DNA of 27,096 nucleotides from the NCBI GenBank assembly GCA_020635695.1, contig JACJZH010000018.1, positions 1 to 27,096 on the forward strand, in the 5' to 3' direction. Each line of letters begins with the position of its first letter. The first letter of the stretch is position 1. This stretch comes from Flavobacteriales bacterium. Lineage in GTDB: Bacteria > Bacteroidota > Bacteroidia > Flavobacteriales_F > PHOS-HE28. Shown in pieces: positions 26,667 through 27,096 of this stretch. A program made the translations under genes and the position numbers. The notes under the pieces were generated by a model. The model did not search any database. It was not told the origin of the DNA and saw only the letters and a program-made list of their open reading frames with translations.

Positions 26667-26993
26667 ATGATCAACGTCAGCGATAACGCCAGGCAGGAAG
26701 TGACCAAGCTCCTGGGCCAGGAAGGCCGGGGGCCGGAGCATTTCGTCCGCGTGGGTGTGAAGGGTGGCGGCTGCAGCGGCCTGATGTACGACCTCACGTT
26801 CGACGACCAGATGCAGGACGGTGACAAGGTCTTCGAGGACAACGGCGTGAAGGTGGTCGTGGACAAGAAGAGCCTGCTTTACCTGCTGGGCACCACCCTC
26901 GATTTCAGCGGAGGCCTCAATGGAAAGGGCTTCCAGTTCATCAACCCCAACGCCAACCGGACCTGCGGGTGCGGGGAGAGCTTCAGCATCTGA
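26667..26993 (+). CDS. sufA: A-type iron-sulfur carrier (SufA/IscA/HesB family)
   Basis: The 108-residue protein has the three conserved cysteines of A-type carriers: Cys36 in GGGCSGLMYDL, and Cys100 and Cys102 in RTCGCGESFSI. It takes Fe-S clusters from the SufBCD scaffold and passes them to target proteins in the cytoplasm. A purine-rich AAGGA ends three bases before the ATG, closer than usual for a ribosome site. Its TGA overlaps the sufB ATG (TGATG), so the two are translationally coupled. IscA and SufA are hard to tell apart by sequence; the following sufB supports the suf name. Confidence 0.93.
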   Translation: MINVSDNARQEVTKLLGQEGRGPEHFVRVGVKGGGCSGLMYDLTFDDQMQDGDKVFEDNGVKVVVDKKSLLYLLGTTLDFSGGLNGKGFQFINPNANRTCGCGESFSI

Positions 26994-27096
26994 TGGCACA
27001 GGACACCGACGACATCCTCCGCGAGGTCACCTCCAGGGAGTACGCCTATGGCTTCACGACCAACATCGAGAGCGAGAAGGCGCCCAAGGGGTTGAA
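26993..27096 (+). CDS. sufB: Fe-S cluster assembly protein SufB, 3' part beyond the window
   Basis: Only the first 34 codons are present (MAQDTDDILREVTSREYAYG..., ending near KAPKGL). The REYAYGFTTNIESEKAPKGL stretch is the well-conserved N-terminal signature of SufB, part of the SufBCD scaffold on which Fe-S clusters are built. The ATG overlaps the sufA stop by one base. sufC, sufD and sufS would be expected downstream. Confidence 0.9.
   Translation, partial: MAQDTDDILREVTSREYAYGFTTNIESEKAPKGL

Overview
The window is dense, GC-rich bacterial DNA from a member of the Bacteroidota, most likely a high-GC Flavobacteriales-like lineage. This rests on several sequence signs: type IX secretion (T9SS) C-terminal sorting domains of both type A and type B; a Bacteroidota-type promoter (TTTG-N19-TACTTTTG) in front of sdhC; a type-B sdhC-A-B succinate dehydrogenase; a propeller/Y_Y_Y/LytS-type sensor kinase with LytTR regulators; and the start of a suf operon.

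Layout. (1) 1-8521, + strand: two very large paralogous secreted proteins in tandem, the first cut by the window edge. Both carry an IgGFc-binding-like head, a reelin-like module, a string of about 69-residue PKD/Ig-like repeats and a type-B T9SS sorting domain. (2) 14658-8530, - strand: a closely packed six-gene run, sdhC - sdhA - SAM methyltransferase - sdhB - methionine-type aminotransferase - nitrilase/omega-amidase, with the methyltransferase wedged between the flavoprotein and iron-sulfur subunits. (3) 14776-16086, + strand: a divergent aminopeptidase P, ending in a strong hairpin shared with the convergent gene. (4) 17964-16156, - strand: a type-A T9SS cargo protein. (5) 18638-18087, - strand: a small-ORF cluster (22, 87 and 52 aa) with a plausible promoter. 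(6) 18775-23459, + strand: two paralogous LytTR response regulators followed by a 1010-aa propeller histidine kinase, then an acidic mini-lipoprotein with its own promoter and terminator. (7) 23856-25418, + strand: a conserved helical protein of unknown function, convergent and overlapping with thiL (- strand). (8) 26667 to the end, + strand: sufA-like carrier and the start of sufB behind a promoter and an AT-rich palindrome.

How it fits together. The respiratory run links complex II to a transaminase/omega-amidase pair, which would feed 2-oxo-acids such as 2-oxoglutarate towards the TCA cycle. The surface proteins depend on T9SS machinery encoded elsewhere. The kinase and the adjacent regulator are almost certainly one signalling pair (8 nt apart), and the second regulator is probably a paralogous partner. 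No insertion sequence, tRNA, rRNA or CRISPR array was seen, and no gene-free stretch exceeds 300 bases. I did not find an obviously new multi-gene system. The least explained pieces are the methyltransferase inside the sdh operon, the small-ORF cluster at 18.1-18.6 kb, and the reelin-like module in the surface proteins.
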